Of a DNA stretch of 58,629 bases, positions 1-11,655 are shown piece after piece; positions within the stretch are counted from its first letter, which is position 1; each line of letters starts with the position of its first letter. The stretch covers positions 927,788 to 986,416 of the forward strand of contig BFEA01000398.1 in assembly GCA_003427395.1 (NCBI GenBank), read 5' to 3'. The notes under the pieces are model-generated. The model saw nothing but the letters and a program-made list of their open reading frames with translations. It made no database searches and had not been told where the DNA came from. This DNA comes from Chara braunii (Eukaryota; Streptophyta; Charophyceae; Charales; Characeae). Both the position numbers and the translations under genes were made by a program.

Positions 1-1150
1 GACGCCTTCAACGGGAGTCCGCTGTCTTCGTCGGGGAGAGTCAGCCCCCGTCCTCCACGCTCTTATCCTCGTGTTCGCCGTCTGTTCCTGGACGCTTTCC
101 GGCTTTCCTTATCTCGCCGTGCCGCCTGGTTCTTTCATTCCCTGCTACAACATGGCCCGGTCACCCCTCCCTCACTCCCTCATATCGTCTTTCCTTTCTC
201 CTCCGTNGACTATTCAGCGATGCCCCTTTGTTTCCTTCCCACCCCTGCTCCACACCTGTATGCGTTTTTTTTTTTTTTTTTCCACTTCGCTTATTCCCTT
301 CCGGTCAGTCTGTAGTTAAAACCGCGCCACACTGTTCTTATTGATATACCTCGTCTCTCTCTTGTAGTCCGCCTCTCCCTCGATACTCTCTTACTTTTCA
401 ACCATGGCGGGAGGCAGCGCCGCGCTGCTCTATTGACATTTCCTTGCTTCTCCCTCATAGAACGATTCCTCCTCGGTGCNCTCTTCACACTTTAGCCATA
501 GCATAGGCTCACTCCACTTCCTCTCCGCCTGTGTCGGCCCCAGATGCCACGTGACGACAACATGGCGGCCGCGGATCTCCACGTGGAACCCCCGTCTGGG
601 GGGTCAGGCCACTATTCGCGTCAACCCGTGACGCGGTGTGACCCAGCGCCGATCTGTGGCCGCGCGTGCGCTAAGCGCAAATCATTTGTCGCTTGCAGAC
701 TTAAATGCGGCATCGTCATGAAATGCCCAGTTACTGGCGTCGTTCATTGATTCAATCTAAGAGATGAGGGTTTCCACTCTTGTATTACTTATTGTTACTT
801 TGGGTAGTGGTAGGTAGACACATATTTAGCCAATTACGGATCATTCACAAGAGGCCCGACTGGGATCAGGATCTCGTGTTTGATTTGCTTAGCCCTATCA
901 TGTCACGTGAATTGTCCTCTGATGGTGTGCCATAGTAGTGTAGAACTTGTTTTTTGTACGGCAGGGGGTTTGGTCATCATCGGCTAGGGTTTGACTTGGT
1001 TTGATGATCTTCACGTATAGATTAGAATTTTCTTCCAATTAGTGTGCTCCCCTTTGGTTTGCGTTTGTGTTAACTACTGTTGTTTAGGGGAAGCTCGTCG
1101 TCATCACTGATGAACTGTTAAACTTTCTGGCCCTGTTATCAATCTCTTTG
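1..1150. other. Unassigned DNA, no gene recognised
   Basis: Only short open frames occur here (82 codons or fewer), none with a recognisable domain. The first 500 bases are pyrimidine-rich on the + strand, and single unresolved bases lie at 207 and 480. The stretch 541-750 is GC-rich and open for 68 codons but resembles no family I know. Nothing here supports an exon, RNA gene or mobile element. Confidence 0.4.
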
Positions 1151-1169
1151 CCTTATTGGTATCTCCCCT

Positions 1170-1640
1170 ACTCCCCACGGTGCAGAAGATTGAAATAGGG
1201 ATAATTGAGGAGTCTTGTAGGGCAGAGCTTGATTTTGCACATAACGGGGTTAATCCTTCCTCACTGGGGAAGCAATCAATGCCCTGTGACTATGCTATCT
1301 TCGTGTTATACAGGGAAGCTGTCTCCAGGGGAGCAGTGGCTGAGGCTCTTCCAGCCCTAATGGGAAGAGGCGTGCGTATAAGTGTTGTAATCAATTTCAT
1401 AATTGGAGCCTTGGGCACTGGGCCCTTTCTCAAAAAAAAAAAAAAAAAAAAAGGGGGGTAGGACAGGGGGGGGGGGGTGCGCCAGGGCAAAAACATGAGA
1501 GGAAGCGTGGGTGGGGTCTTCAGAGGGCTTCATCTGGACAATCAAGTGGGCGATTATGGGTGACTGTCATCTGCCTGGTATCCCACCTCTACAACAACCT
1601 GGACTTTAAATAAATTTTCAAAAAGAAGAAAAAAAAAGGA
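1170..1640 (+). mobile_element. Two retroposon-like 3' ends with poly(A) tails
   Basis: An A-tract at about 1432-1452 follows non-coding sequence, and a second A-rich tail ends near 1638. The sequence before the second tail (CTGTCATCTGCCTGG, then ACAACAACCTGGA) resembles the sequence before the A-tract at 11,640, which suggests a shared LINE or SINE 3' end. No coding frame is retained. The family assignment is inference. Confidence 0.4.
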
Positions 1641-1974
1641 TGCGTTTATATTCCGAGGTGTTTTTGTTTTGTTTTTGCTCTTTCAGAAAGACTCTTTTTT
1701 TTTCTTTTTTTTTTTAAACACACCATCAATTCCAATATAGAGGTAAAGACACGTTTCGACTGGCTGTACTTCAAAAGAGGAAAAAAAAAATTGAGTACTC
1801 GATGGGGCTGATATCATGGTTACCGTCTGGACGTGTGGATGCCATTCCGGACCGTCCGCGTCTGGGTGTCCGGGCGGACATCCGGTCCAGTAGGTCCCAC
1901 CCCCCAAAAAATAGTTTTGGGATTTTTTTACTATTTCCCGGCCCTTTCAGAAAGCCAAAATGGGCTGGGCTGAC

Positions 1975-2067
<93 letters not shown>

Positions 2068-2068
2068 N

Positions 2069-2116
<48 letters not shown>
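1975..2116. repeat. Compound (TG)n(GA)n microsatellite
   Basis: About 17 TG units are followed directly by more than 50 GA units. One unresolved base at 2068 suggests the array length was not determined in the assembly. Long open frames here (Ser-Leu or Arg-Glu repeats) are artefacts of the dinucleotide repeat. Confidence 0.95.
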
Positions 2117-2118
<2 letters not shown>

Positions 2119-5080
2119 GCACAGGCTGGATACTGCCTTGACGTAAGTAGGGCTAAATCCACTCCCTGTCTGTAAACCTTCTGTAACCTTTTCTTTTCTT
2201 TTCCTTTCTTCTCTCTTTTCTTCTTTTCCGGACGTCAATCTGGCCGGGCCTCATGCTAGTGTCCGGGTGCTGGTCCAGGGTAACCATGGTTGGTATTGAC
2301 CGCCATTTTTTCAGTCGGTTGGAACCCTATCGAGTACTTGATTATCTTTCAAAATATAAGAACTGCACTAGAGAGTACAAAAAGTGTCAAAGAAGGGAGT
2401 CCTGCCGGGCGCCCTAAGGGACTCCCTCACGGTGGTAAGAGAAAGCAATTGCCACAAACCCATCTGTGATCATTGAGCTCTAGCTGGGTGGGGAGCAGGG
2501 GTAGGAGACGGGAGGGTGGGAGGGGAGGATGCCATGAGATGAGAATGAAAGCAGGGGCGACAGCCAAACATTGACGATGCTTGGACGTCTCGCATCAATC
2601 TGGATGTGCTTTTTGCAGAGATGCATAGCAGTTGAATGAACTTCCGCACAAACACATTCAGATTCAAGGGTTGAGTTATTTTCCCCGACTTGGCGCAGTC
2701 AAGCAGTCTATTCTCCTGCTCAACAAGATGGCCGCCAATTGCAGCACTTTCAAATGTTGGCGTCCTTCCCATCTTGGGAAATGTGATGTCGCCATTTTAT
2801 TTTGTTTAAGGTCTTTAAATTTTAAAATTACTTTTCTAAGTTTTCTTCCTTTTGTCAAGGTGTCACACAGGTCATAATAGGCCATGACTCATGTGCTAGT
2901 GGAACCATGCCCCTGCTGGCTGCTTCTGAAGCAAGAAGTGAATATGTTCTTTCGAAATCACAACAGCTCATGAGTACTCAAGAGGCTCTGCTTGACTGTC
3001 TTTTCAGATACTGCTAAATACATCACTCTTCAAACCCGAGGATTCCACAAGCTGCCGAGAGACCATAGACAGGCAGCAGCAGGCAACCGACCAAGTCTGG
3101 GGTGAGTTCCTCCTACTACTGGAGGCGGAATATCGGGCTGACTGGACCAAACTGGCGCGCGAAATGCGCAACAATCCAGACAAGCAGCAACAGCTTTACA
3201 GAGGCTTCTTCACCGAATTACTAGGTGATGGCAGAATAGGCACAATAGCCAGGGGAAGACTTTGTCTCCATTGGCCTCATACAGACGAACTCCCCGCAGG
3301 ACACGCAGGTCACACCATAGACCGCCTGGTGTTCCCCTGAGGCAACGCAGGATAAGTGTCCCTTGCATGAAGCCGGACACAAGGCAGATGGGTGGAGAAA
3401 CAGCAGCTATGCATCTGAGGCACAACCAGTAAGCTCACCAACTGTGTGCGGCAGGGGGACCACAAGGCAGCAGGGGGACCATCCAGGCTAGGCTGTGTGG
3501 CCGTGAACGGTATTTCTCTCACAGCCTGGACAAGCGAGTCCCCCGTGGTTTCCCCGGGGGGCTAACACCGCCGAGTAGGCTAGGGAAGAAAAAGACGGCC
3601 CCGGAGAGGACAGAGAAGAGGGCACAGGGCAGGAGAACTGTGGTGGTGGTAGTTATTTTCCAGCATAGCGTCACAATACAAGGAAGTGTAGAATGGGCAC
3701 ACCAGGCACAACAAGGGGAAGATCACAAAGAGCAAAGTTACAGAGAAGGGGCAGAGCAGTGGTAGATCCTCCCAAAGAGGGAGCAATCAATGCCGCTGTC
3801 TCAGGGCCTCCCGGCCATAGCAGGGAGGAGCGTGGGGAGAGTATTACTGTTGTAAGGGACGCTGGACCTGCTCTCCAGCCATTACAATAAAAGGTTTCCC
3901 TTGGAACAACAACAAGCGGATGCCCACCGCAGAAGCGGCCGTGAATGCCTGGAAGACCATGAGACAGGAATACCACGATGAAGAACATGCCATCCTCAAA
4001 GAGGCTATTCGGAAGTCGTATTGTCAGATCTGGCAAGACCCTCACCATGTCTTCTCTGAACTACAAGACGATCTCAATATACAGTGGAAACACTGGAGGG
4101 CAGGAGAGATGGCCTGGCAAAGAAAACCTCTGGAAGACTTTGCAGTCCCGTTCCTCCCGACCAATTTTCTGCTGATCTCGTAGAACCCCGCCGCACAATG
4201 GCTCATGCCTCCCTCATGCAGCGACCTATCCCGCCTGCCCATCTGCTACACCCAGCACTGTCCTCCCCCCCCCGCCCTTCTCCCACCCCCATACCTTCAA
4301 CCACCCTGTCTCTTCAGATGTTGCAGACAAAGGGGGGCAACTGGGTGACTTCAAGACAACGGATCGTCAAGAGAGGAGCGACAGCAGACAGGGGTCAGAG
4401 GCTACATCCGGTTGCGCACAAGAGATCATCAGACATGGGATGCCGGTTACATAGCAAACAGTGGATCCACATCCGGGCACTCTGCAAAGTCGTGGGGTAA
4501 GAATAACCTCAAACCTCAAGGGGACGACGTCAACATCTGGACGTCTTCAAGACGCTGTGGCGAACACAAGGACTTCCTTTTACTTGAACAACTTGCCATG
4601 ACTTGCAATGAAAGAGACTGTACTGTGCTGAGGGTTAGGGGTTGGGGGTTAGGGGATAAGATTATGCTCCCCAGATCCCCCGCATGATGAAGTACCAGAA
4701 GAGATCACGACATATCTGGCGCTCAGAGGATGAGTGAAGAGGTAAAGAAGGTTCAACTGCAGATTTGGGTACAGACCAAATTCCCACAGATTGTAGCAGT
4801 CTCAAAACATAACTAACACAGTCTTGTTCAAAAACCCATGTTCCAAAGGGTGCGGGCTGGGGAACGGGAGGTCAGCTTGCCTACATGCACTGGGGCCCAT
4901 TCATCGGTGATAGAGCCTGGCTCCATGACTGAAGGGAAATAGCAGCCATGGGACTCGGGTTTACTACCACCTAACTAAAGATGTCATGTAGGCAAAAGAC
5001 TTACATTATTGAGTAGGTGTATGGCTTTATTGAGAAATCGCCTCCTTCGAGGATGGACCATACAGCTACCGGTTACCACA
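2117..5080. other. Intergenic sequence without a recognised gene
   Basis: The longest frames are 3920-4183 (87 codons, charged and Trp-rich, starting MPTAEAAVNAWKTMRQEY) and 4084-4500 (138 codons, Pro/Ser-rich). Neither shows a known domain. The phrase GGGACGCTGGACC near 3857 recurs at about 23,306 and 30,208, so part of this stretch is probably dispersed repeat. I see no RNA gene or clear exon. Confidence 0.4.
4632..4655 (+). repeat. G-rich TTAGGG-like run with quadruplex potential
   Basis: Four runs of three to five G separated by TTA or TT lie within 24 bases. The pattern resembles degenerate telomere repeat units of the TTAGGG/TTTAGGG type. It is far too short to be a telomere; an interstitial remnant or chance G-quadruplex motif is likelier. 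Confidence 0.5.
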
Positions 5081-5082
5081 AT

Positions 5083-5102
5083 CAAACAAACAAACAAACA
5101 AA

Positions 5103-5134
<32 letters not shown>
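5083..5134 (+). repeat. (CAAA)n plus poly(A) tract
   Basis: Five CAAA units run into about 30 A. It lies directly upstream of the LINE RT fragment at 5136-6288, so it is not that fragment's own tail. It could be the tail of an older retroposon to its left. Confidence 0.7.
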
Positions 5135-5136
<2 letters not shown>

Positions 5137-5229
5137 AGAAGAGAATTTAGAGGGGTTTGCTATGACCTTGTGCGAGAGCATGTGGATCAATCCAAATGTA
5201 TTTGGTGTACATGCTGGTCCACATGCCTG

Positions 5230-6288
5230 GGGAATGCTGAGCAGTGGAGCAAGAACCTTAAAAAAGAAAGCAAAACAAGAAAAAAGAGGTAAGAAAGCAG
5301 GAGGAGTGGAGGAAATGGTTGAAAATCAGAGGCCTGATTGGCTATGATAGGATGACTAAGATTACTTTTAGAACCTTGCTCCTACGCCAATCAAAACCTG
5401 TTCTGAGAGAATTGGCACACCCCGCTAATCGAAATGCTCCCATAACAAATGAAATAGGGGAGACGTGCAAATATGCTAGACATTACTTTGCTGATATTGT
5501 GACATCTAGGCGCACGCAGGATTCTGCTGACTCAGACCTCTCAAGGGTATCAACCTTCTGGGATTCGCTGCGTCTCAGTCTCCCGACATCAGCCAAACAA
5601 TGCTAGGATGCCCCCTTCTCTTCTCAAGAATTATTTGAAGCGGCCAATGCGATGGCCACAGGTAAATGCCCAGGGCTAGACAGATTACCAATTGAGCTCT
5701 TCATTTGTACATGGGATGCCTTTGGCCCTTTTTTTGGCCAAATTTTCAATAACTTACTCCAGTCAGGGAGGCTTCCCAAAGGGTGGCTCACAGGGGTCAT
5801 CTCGCTCCTATATAAGAAGGGTGATAAAAAAGAGGTAAGAAACTATAGACCTATCTCAGTGCTGAATGTGGCATACAAGATCTTGGCAAAGGCCCTGGTG
5901 ATCAGATTGGGCAGGCACTTGCCTCAGCTTATTGGCTGGGAGCAAGGTGCCTTTGTGAAAGGAAGGACGATCTTCGACAACATCATGGCTACCATACAGG
6001 CCCTAGAGATTATCGGTAAGGAAAAGAGAGAGGTGGCTATGCTGCTCCTTGACATGGAAAAAGCCTACGACAAGGTAGTCTGGGCTTTTGTCTTTACCAC
6101 TCTCTCCAAAATGAAGTTTGGGGTAGGTTTTTGTAGATGGGCCAAAGCAATGTACCAAGATGCAACATCAGTGGTAATGGTTAATGGCAGTCTTTCAGAA
6201 CCCTTCCCTCTTTCCAGATCCTTGCGACAAGGGTGCCCCTTGGCCCCACTTCTGTTTGTTATACAATTAGAAATGCTTCTCCATAATG
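5230..6288 (+). pseudogene. LINE ORF2 fragment: linker and N-terminal reverse transcriptase
   Basis: The translated fragment contains non-LTR reverse transcriptase motifs in order: ATGKCPGLDRLPIELF, then LYKKGDKKEVRNYRPISVLN, GAFVKGRTIFDNI, the first catalytic aspartate in DMEKAYDKV, and SLRQGCPLAPLLF. The frame is open from about 5652 to 6288; the linker before it (5319-5606) is open but separated by a stop near 5605. Homology ends just before the YADD active-site motif, where a GC-rich hairpin element begins at about 6289. The fragment is therefore inactive. It matches the minus-strand element D in the linker (MTKITFRTLLL against MTKDTFRMMLL). Confidence 0.9.
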
Positions 6289-6560
6289 TTGGGCAAAGGG
6301 CGCAGCGCTACCGGGAGCGCTGCGCCCCGGCAGCATCCAATCAAGGTCACCGCCACGGAGAGGAGCCGCGCGCGCCGGATAACTGCACTCAGCAAGGAAA
6401 ATTGCGCGCGTGCGCTCGACGATTGCGCGCGATTGGGCGCGCGCCCTGAGCTGAAAATTGGACCACCGGTAGTCTACGCTGAGGAGCTGAGGTGGTCCAA
6501 ATTTCAGACCAAACGGTCCAGCGGATCATGAGATATCGAAGTCTTAGGGCGCGCCATGAA
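6289..6560. repeat. GC-rich hairpin element interrupting the LINE RT
   Basis: Base composition switches abruptly to many GCGC steps. There is a perfect 10-bp hairpin (arms 6300-6309 and 6316-6325, 6-nt loop) and a second inverted pair with 16 of 17 matches (arms 6451-6467 and 6491-6507). It starts exactly where reverse transcriptase homology stops, and no RT sequence resumes after it. A foldback-type or MITE-like insertion is plausible, but I could not define terminal repeats or a target duplication. Confidence 0.5.
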
Positions 6561-6934
6561 ATTCGAGCGTGTCGGGCGATGAGGACGACGGGGGGATGGA
6601 ATGGCATCTAAGCCTTCAACCTCAACACCTGCTGTTTCCTGACTTTTGAAAGCACGTCTACTGCCATCTCTCTACTTTGCGCTTCAAACGAGTGATGCTA
6701 CAGGATAGCATGCCGGATGAAGGAGGGTACTGCTTATTTGGGCACTACTCTAGGAGTAATCACTAGTGCTCTTCATCTTGTGACTTTTAGGTGAAGGAGG
6801 TCGGCTCGGCGCGAGAAGAAGAAGAGTACAGTGTGTCCCGTGGAGTGGGAGGAGGATTGTTAGGGGATAGTGAGTGGGAGGGCTTCGAGGAGAGAATCCA
6901 TTCCGTCAAGTGAGTAACGAGATTAGTCATCACC

Positions 6935-7159
6935 GTTGNCATCATCAACAGCATCATCATCACCATCATCTTCATGTTCAGCATCGAGGTGGAAAGAACG
7001 TGACAGCGGGAGTGTCGGGCAACAGAAGGACAAAGAGGAGCAGCAGCAGCAGCATTATCAGTAGTAGTAGCAGCATTTCTGACATCATCATCATCATTAT
7101 GTGCATCTTTATTGGCGAGTCATCATTATCTTCATCATCAGCTTCATCATCACCATCGT

Positions 7160-7194
<35 letters not shown>

Positions 7195-7321
7195 GTATCA
7201 TCATCATCAACATCATCATCATCATTATCTTCATCATCATCGTCAGCATAACTGACATATCATCATCATCATCATCATCAATATGAGCATCTTCATTGGT
7301 GCGTCATCATCATATTCATCT

Positions 7322-7372
<51 letters not shown>

Positions 7373-7590
7373 GCAGCAGCAACAGCAGCAGCAGCATTAT
7401 TGATATCATCATAATCATCATCATGAGTATCATCATTGGTTAATCTTCATCATCATTATCATCATCTTTATCATCAGCATCAGCATCATCATCATCATCA
7501 TCATCATCATCAATATCTTTTTGTTATCAGTAGAGTTTGCTCTTCAAAGCTTCGTGTCGCTTTTCGTATCATCATCATCATTCCCGTTAT
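6935..7590. repeat. ATC/CAT trinucleotide satellite with higher-order units
   Basis: Long runs of ATC with interspersed AGC, ATT and TTC. A larger unit is visible: blocks beginning near 7078, 7252 and 7399 each follow the order tgacatcatc, a GCATCTT(T/C)ATTGG-like spacer, then more ATC repeats. The poly-His and poly-Ile open frames are repeat artefacts. An unresolved base lies at 6939. Confidence 0.9.
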
Positions 7591-7845
7591 CATTATCTTC
7601 AGGGCGCTATCCTTCGCCTCCAACAAAATCCAAGTGGAATGACAATTTGGTGAGGGGGTAGGGGAGAGCCCGGCCCCGCCGGGGTTTCATTAGGAGGGAG
7701 GTGGAATCCTGGAGGGGGTATGGGCAGATTGTGAGGAATACTCTTTTCTGGGGCTGGGCATCAAATCTCAGCGGGGGCATATTAGAGTAAAGGGATAAAT
7801 AGGGTAATGGAGAGAATGGAGGTGTGCTGAAATTCTTGGCTATCA

Positions 7846-7935
7846 TTATCTGATTATTGGTATATTAAGCTTTTTGGTGTTCTGAAATTNTGGCTGCATC
7901 TCGTATTCTTCCACATCCGGGATATAGGTCTTCAG
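7846..7935. repeat. Direct repeat, left copy (LINE RT derived)
   Basis: About 88 bases match 8298-8385 with roughly 88% identity by eye. On the minus strand the right copy reads as reverse transcriptase (YPECGRMLDA), so the left copy is a duplicated piece of the same LINE. The copies are about 450 bases apart. The left copy has one unresolved base at 7890. Confidence 0.75.
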
Positions 7936-8297
7936 AGATGGTTGAACCTGGTCTGATATTTTCTGAGTTGCTCTGTTCTGTGCCCTTGGTTTGCCGATGC
8001 CAGAACGACGCTGGCCAGAGCTGGGGCGTTGCCCTGTAACCTGTAAATAGCAGGCTGCAGGAGTGTGAGGCCTTGTAGAGAGATCTGGGGTTTGCTGAGG
8101 GTGGAAGGCATTCCAGTGGTGAACCGGGGGGGGTTGAAAGGAGGCGAGAAGAGATCAGCTATGGTTGATGTTGGTCAGGTTGTTTCTGTCTCTGTACTAT
8201 AGTGTCCTGGTATAGGGAGGGCTAGGAGTTGTACTGGGATTAGGAGCCCAGAATAACTGATATAGCATCATCATCATCACACCATTAGTTTCATCAT

Positions 8298-8657
8298 CTG
8301 ATTATTGTTATATTAAGCTTTTTTGTGTTCTGAAGTTTTTGGCAGCATCTAGCATTCTTCCACATTCGGGATATAGGACTTGGTCCTTACCCACTAGTTT
8401 AGGAAGGTACCTAGCTAAACGAACAGCTAGTACTTTTGCCAACAGTTTGTAAGAAACATTTAGTAGTGAAATGGACCTCCAATTTCAGACATCTGATTTC
8501 TTTTTTTTTTTTATGTAACAGCATGATTACCCCTTTCATCATGTTTTTGGTTAGTGAACCCCCGTTCAACACTCCATTATAAATTTTCAGTAGCATTGGA
8601 CTAATAAAGTTCCGAACTGCCAGGTATAGTTTTATTGGCAGACCCCGTTCTGGCCCG
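8298..8657 (-). pseudogene. LINE D reverse transcriptase, internal fragment
   Basis: Read on the minus strand from 8657, the frames give PERGLPIKLYLAVRNFISPMLLK, then GVIMLLHKK, and after a frameshift NWRSISLLNVSYKLLAKVLAVR. These are RT blocks equivalent to 5652-5900 of the + strand fragment. The fragment continues, in sense, the RT broken at 9490: ATGKWPG on the far side joins PERGLPIKLY here once the 8658-9489 insertion is removed. Frameshifts make it non-functional. It then runs into the ATC satellite. Confidence 0.8.
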
Positions 8658-9489
8658 AAATGGCTCTACTGTTTGAAAAATTATACGTATAGGTACCCAA
8701 CTCCAGTATGTTTTTTTCGGAGGGAACCTGTATTGCAGGCCGATGGGCCTTGATGGACCCTGTAGTTAGGCTGAGGGCCCTCTACTGGCTCTGATAAGAG
8801 CATGGCGGAAAGACGAGAGAAGGCGACAACCAAGTGGCGAACATGGACAAAGTGCTCAGTATGATCTCGAAGAGATAGCGTACGCAGTAAATCTCCGTAT
8901 AGGGAAGGCACAACATATCGGGGGATTCCAGCCCCGGTATGTTTTTTCGGAGGGAACCTGTATTTCAGGCCAATGGGCCTTGATGGACCCCTGCAGTCAG
9001 ACCGAGGGGCCTCTACTGACTCTGATAAGAGCATGGCGGAAAAACGAGAGAAGGCGGCAACCAAGTAGCGAACAAAATGCTCAGTATGATCTTAAAGAGA
9101 TAGCGTACGCAGTAAATCTCCGTCTGAGAACCGACAGGACGCGAGGACGATAACGGACAAAATGATGACTTCAGCAATGAGCTACAGCCAAAGAACGGTG
9201 CTGCTAGTATCACACGCGTGGAAAACGTGTGTGGCTTCAATGAGTTTATTAAATTTTTTTTTATTGTTTGGGTTTTTTATATATTTTTATTTTAATTTTG
9301 CCTCAAAAGGAGAGCTAAGGCCGTGATGAAGTATTTAACCGCGGACAGTTGGAATCCGCTACAGCTTGAGCTGATGGAGGAGAAGGGCTGTACGGGTGAA
9401 GTGTGGCTGCGCCCGATCTTCTGATGTAGTTTATCTGTGATATGTAAACTCCAGCTACATTATTATCATTTTGAGTTAATCTCATGTCT
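8658..9489. mobile_element. 832-bp insertion in LINE D RT with 3-bp target duplication
   Basis: The host LINE reads GKWPG on one side and GPERGLP on the other; the uninterrupted DNA would be TGGCCCGGGCCA. Both sides retain CCG, which implies a 3-bp target site duplication. The insertion has no protein-coding homology I recognise and no convincing terminal inverted repeat. Its interior carries two tandem copies of a roughly 230-bp unit. A 3-bp duplication occurs in CACTA and PIF/Harbinger transposons, but without matching ends I do not assign a class. Confidence 0.65.
8699..9125. repeat. Two tandem copies of a ~230-bp unit
   Basis: Copy 1 (about 8699-8916) and copy 2 (about 8930-9124) share TTTTTTCGGAGGGAACCTGT, TGATAAGAGCATGGCGGAAA and AGCGTACGCAGTAAATCTCC in the same order. 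Copy 2 lacks about 10 bases before AATGCTCAGTATGATC. The duplication lies wholly inside the 832-bp insertion in LINE D. Confidence 0.85.
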
Positions 9490-10640
9490 CCGGGCCATTT
9501 ACCTGTCGCCATTTGCTTGGCTGCCCAGTGAAGCTCATCTGAGGTAATTAGTCTTTCAATATCTAGATTTCCCTTAGTGTGAAGAACCATGTTTGAGTAT
9601 TTTCAAAAGTTTGATGAAGTTCTCAAATTTGTATTGAAGTTATCGAACGGTATACGGGTTGTCAGTGTGTCATGAAAATAAAGGCATGCATATTCACTCA
9701 TAGTTTCTAGCTGGTCTGGGATTTGGGGAAACACCGAAAAGAGGTGGGCCCACTCCAGCATGGGCGTGTGTTTATTATGCAGCAACATCATTCTGAACGT
9801 GTCCTTTGTCATTCTATCCCCCATAATTATGTTCTTTGGGCCAATCAATATTTTCATTGTTCTTGTTGTTTGATTTCACGTGCTACTTATTGTTGTAGTG
9901 CTCTCTTCCGGACTGTTGTCCAATAAGCATAAAAAATCGGATGTTTTTCAGACTCTTTCTCTGCTTTACTTATTTTTTGGGTGAGCTTAAATTCATGTTT
10001 CTTGCTGTGGAATGCCCTTATCTGCGAAATATTACTCAACGATCCCTGCAAAATCCAGAAGCCTACATCTGTCCAATCCTCCTTTGAGTTGAAGAGGGGT
10101 TTCATGTCTTCCCATTCCTTTAAATGTCGCTGGATCCAGACGATAACTTCAGGGTCTTGTAGGTGTACTGTGTTAAGTTTAAAATAAGAGTGTCAAAACT
10201 TTCGTTATTGTGTGAGTTTGAAAGTTGCAGTGATCAGAGAGTGATCCGAGATTGAAGAAGAACCAGTTTTTATTTTGCTGCAACAATCGTTAGGCGTATC
10301 TCGAATGAGGAAAAAATCCAGTCGTTTTCTCACCAAAGGGGTTTGTGATCCAAACTAGGAATATCCAGGGTTGTCTGGGTTCAGCAGCCTAAAAGCGTTT
10401 GTTAGCCCCTTATTCGTCATAAAGACCTTAAGGAGGCTAATGTCTATTCTGATAGGCTCTGCTTTAGAACGGTCAGGCCCAGGGTTTAAAATAGTGTTTC
10501 AATCTGCTGCAATTATTAAATTTGGAGAATTTGCAATAAAGCTTATCTTTCCGAAATAAACTTCACCCTTTCACCATAACACACGGGCAGGTATGCTGAC
10601 ATGACAGACCAATCCTCCTTTTCAATGGAAAAGCTAACCC
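9490..10640 (-). pseudogene. LINE D ORF2: endonuclease C-terminal part, linker and RT start
   Basis: On the minus strand the endonuclease continues with an AADFNT-like active-site block, then DISLLKVFMTNKGLTNAFRLLNP. The linker follows (GDRMTKDTFRMMLL, YACLYFHDTLTTR), then the RT beginning AAKQMATGKWPG, where the 832-bp insertion breaks it. Several frameshifts and stops separate the pieces. The order is exactly that of a plant L1-type ORF2. Confidence 0.8.
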
Positions 10641-10959
10641 ACACTCAACGTCCCCATATGTCAGCCATGTAGTCAAAAATCTGGATATCTAAGTTCTTAT
10701 GAAACAGGATCCCCACTCCTCCACTCGTTCCCTGGTCACCTTGGCCCCCTCTTGCTGGGCTCCAGAAATGTGGGCCCGACCACCACTTTTTGGTTTCCTG
10801 TAGGTGAGATTCATCCAATTTCGATTCTTCTACACAAATGATTTGAGCGTGGTTTTTATGAATGCAAGATTTAAATCTGCTACGCATGTATTTAGTGCCT
10901 GTATTATTCAAACCTCGAACATTCCATGATACTATATTCAAGTTTGAATTATTCGGCAT
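10641..10959 (-). pseudogene. LINE D ORF2: apurinic endonuclease N-terminus
   Basis: The frame starts with NLNIVSWNVRGLNNTGTK, the classic N-terminal motif of L1-type apurinic/apyrimidinic endonucleases, in which the Asn binds metal. ICVEESKL follows and carries the catalytic Glu. The domain nicks target DNA to prime reverse transcription. The frame breaks after about 104 codons (GGVGILFHKNLDIQIFDYM). The usual IICLQETK is changed here to IICVEESK, which keeps an acidic residue. Confidence 0.85.
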
Positions 10960-11389
10960 TCAAGCTAGGGAGGTCTTTGTTGCCATGGATGCGGCCTCTT
11001 GTCAAAGAGGATAACTCTATTTGCTTCCTTCTCCTCACTCCGTCCTAGTTGGTGTGGAAATATTTTCATCCAACCAGGGAGATTGCAGAATGACTGACAA
11101 TGAGTCATCGAAGAGGATTCCCCTGTGCATGATTGCATCATTCAACCACTTTGCGATGAGTTTGGCTGTGAATCTCTTTAATAAAATCAAGTCAAGTTCC
11201 TCGTTCAGGTCAGAGTCAAGTATTTCCAGAGAGAACCAGCCCCAATCGAGGGTTTCCAGTTTATCTTTAATTGCATTGTCCATTTTCGCGTTCAAGAAAA
11301 CAAATAGAAATCCCATATTCCCTTTATCCATAGAAATAGTGTGGACCCCTGTCCGCGGCCACTGAATAACCCGGCACTGCACGCATTAC

Positions 11390-11655
11390 CTGCGAGAGAA
11401 ATGCACCTTGGGGGGCAGTCTAGTATTAGGTGTCTCGCTAGGAAGGAAAAACATGCATATTAACCCGTAAAAATGTTGTATGCCCGTAGGGTCGGCTCGC
11501 GATGGTACTACAATAGAATAGAAATGGTACTCTGGGATGGGTTGGATCCTCCCGTCTGGGCAATCCGAATGGATGGCGATTGAAAGGCTGTACTGTCAGG
11601 CCGGGCATCTGACCTTTATAACAATCCTGGGTTTTTGAAAAAAAAAAAAAAAGGA
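11390..11655 (+). mobile_element. Short retroposon inserted antisense in LINE D ORF1
   Basis: Non-coding sequence ends in CATCTGACCTTTATAACAATCC and a run of about 14 A at 11,638-11,652. It separates two parts of the minus-strand ORF1. The sequence before the tail resembles that at 1550-1610, so both probably come from one retroposon family. The left boundary and target duplication are not clear. Confidence 0.5.

Noticed and set aside
1771-2238. Ser-Leu and Arg-Glu repeat proteins over dinucleotide repeats (also near 32.2, 37.6, 41.8 and 57.4 kb)
   Set aside because: Translation of microsatellites in all frames.
4632-4655. Telomere or chromosome end
   Set aside because: Only a 24-base degenerate run within ordinary sequence.
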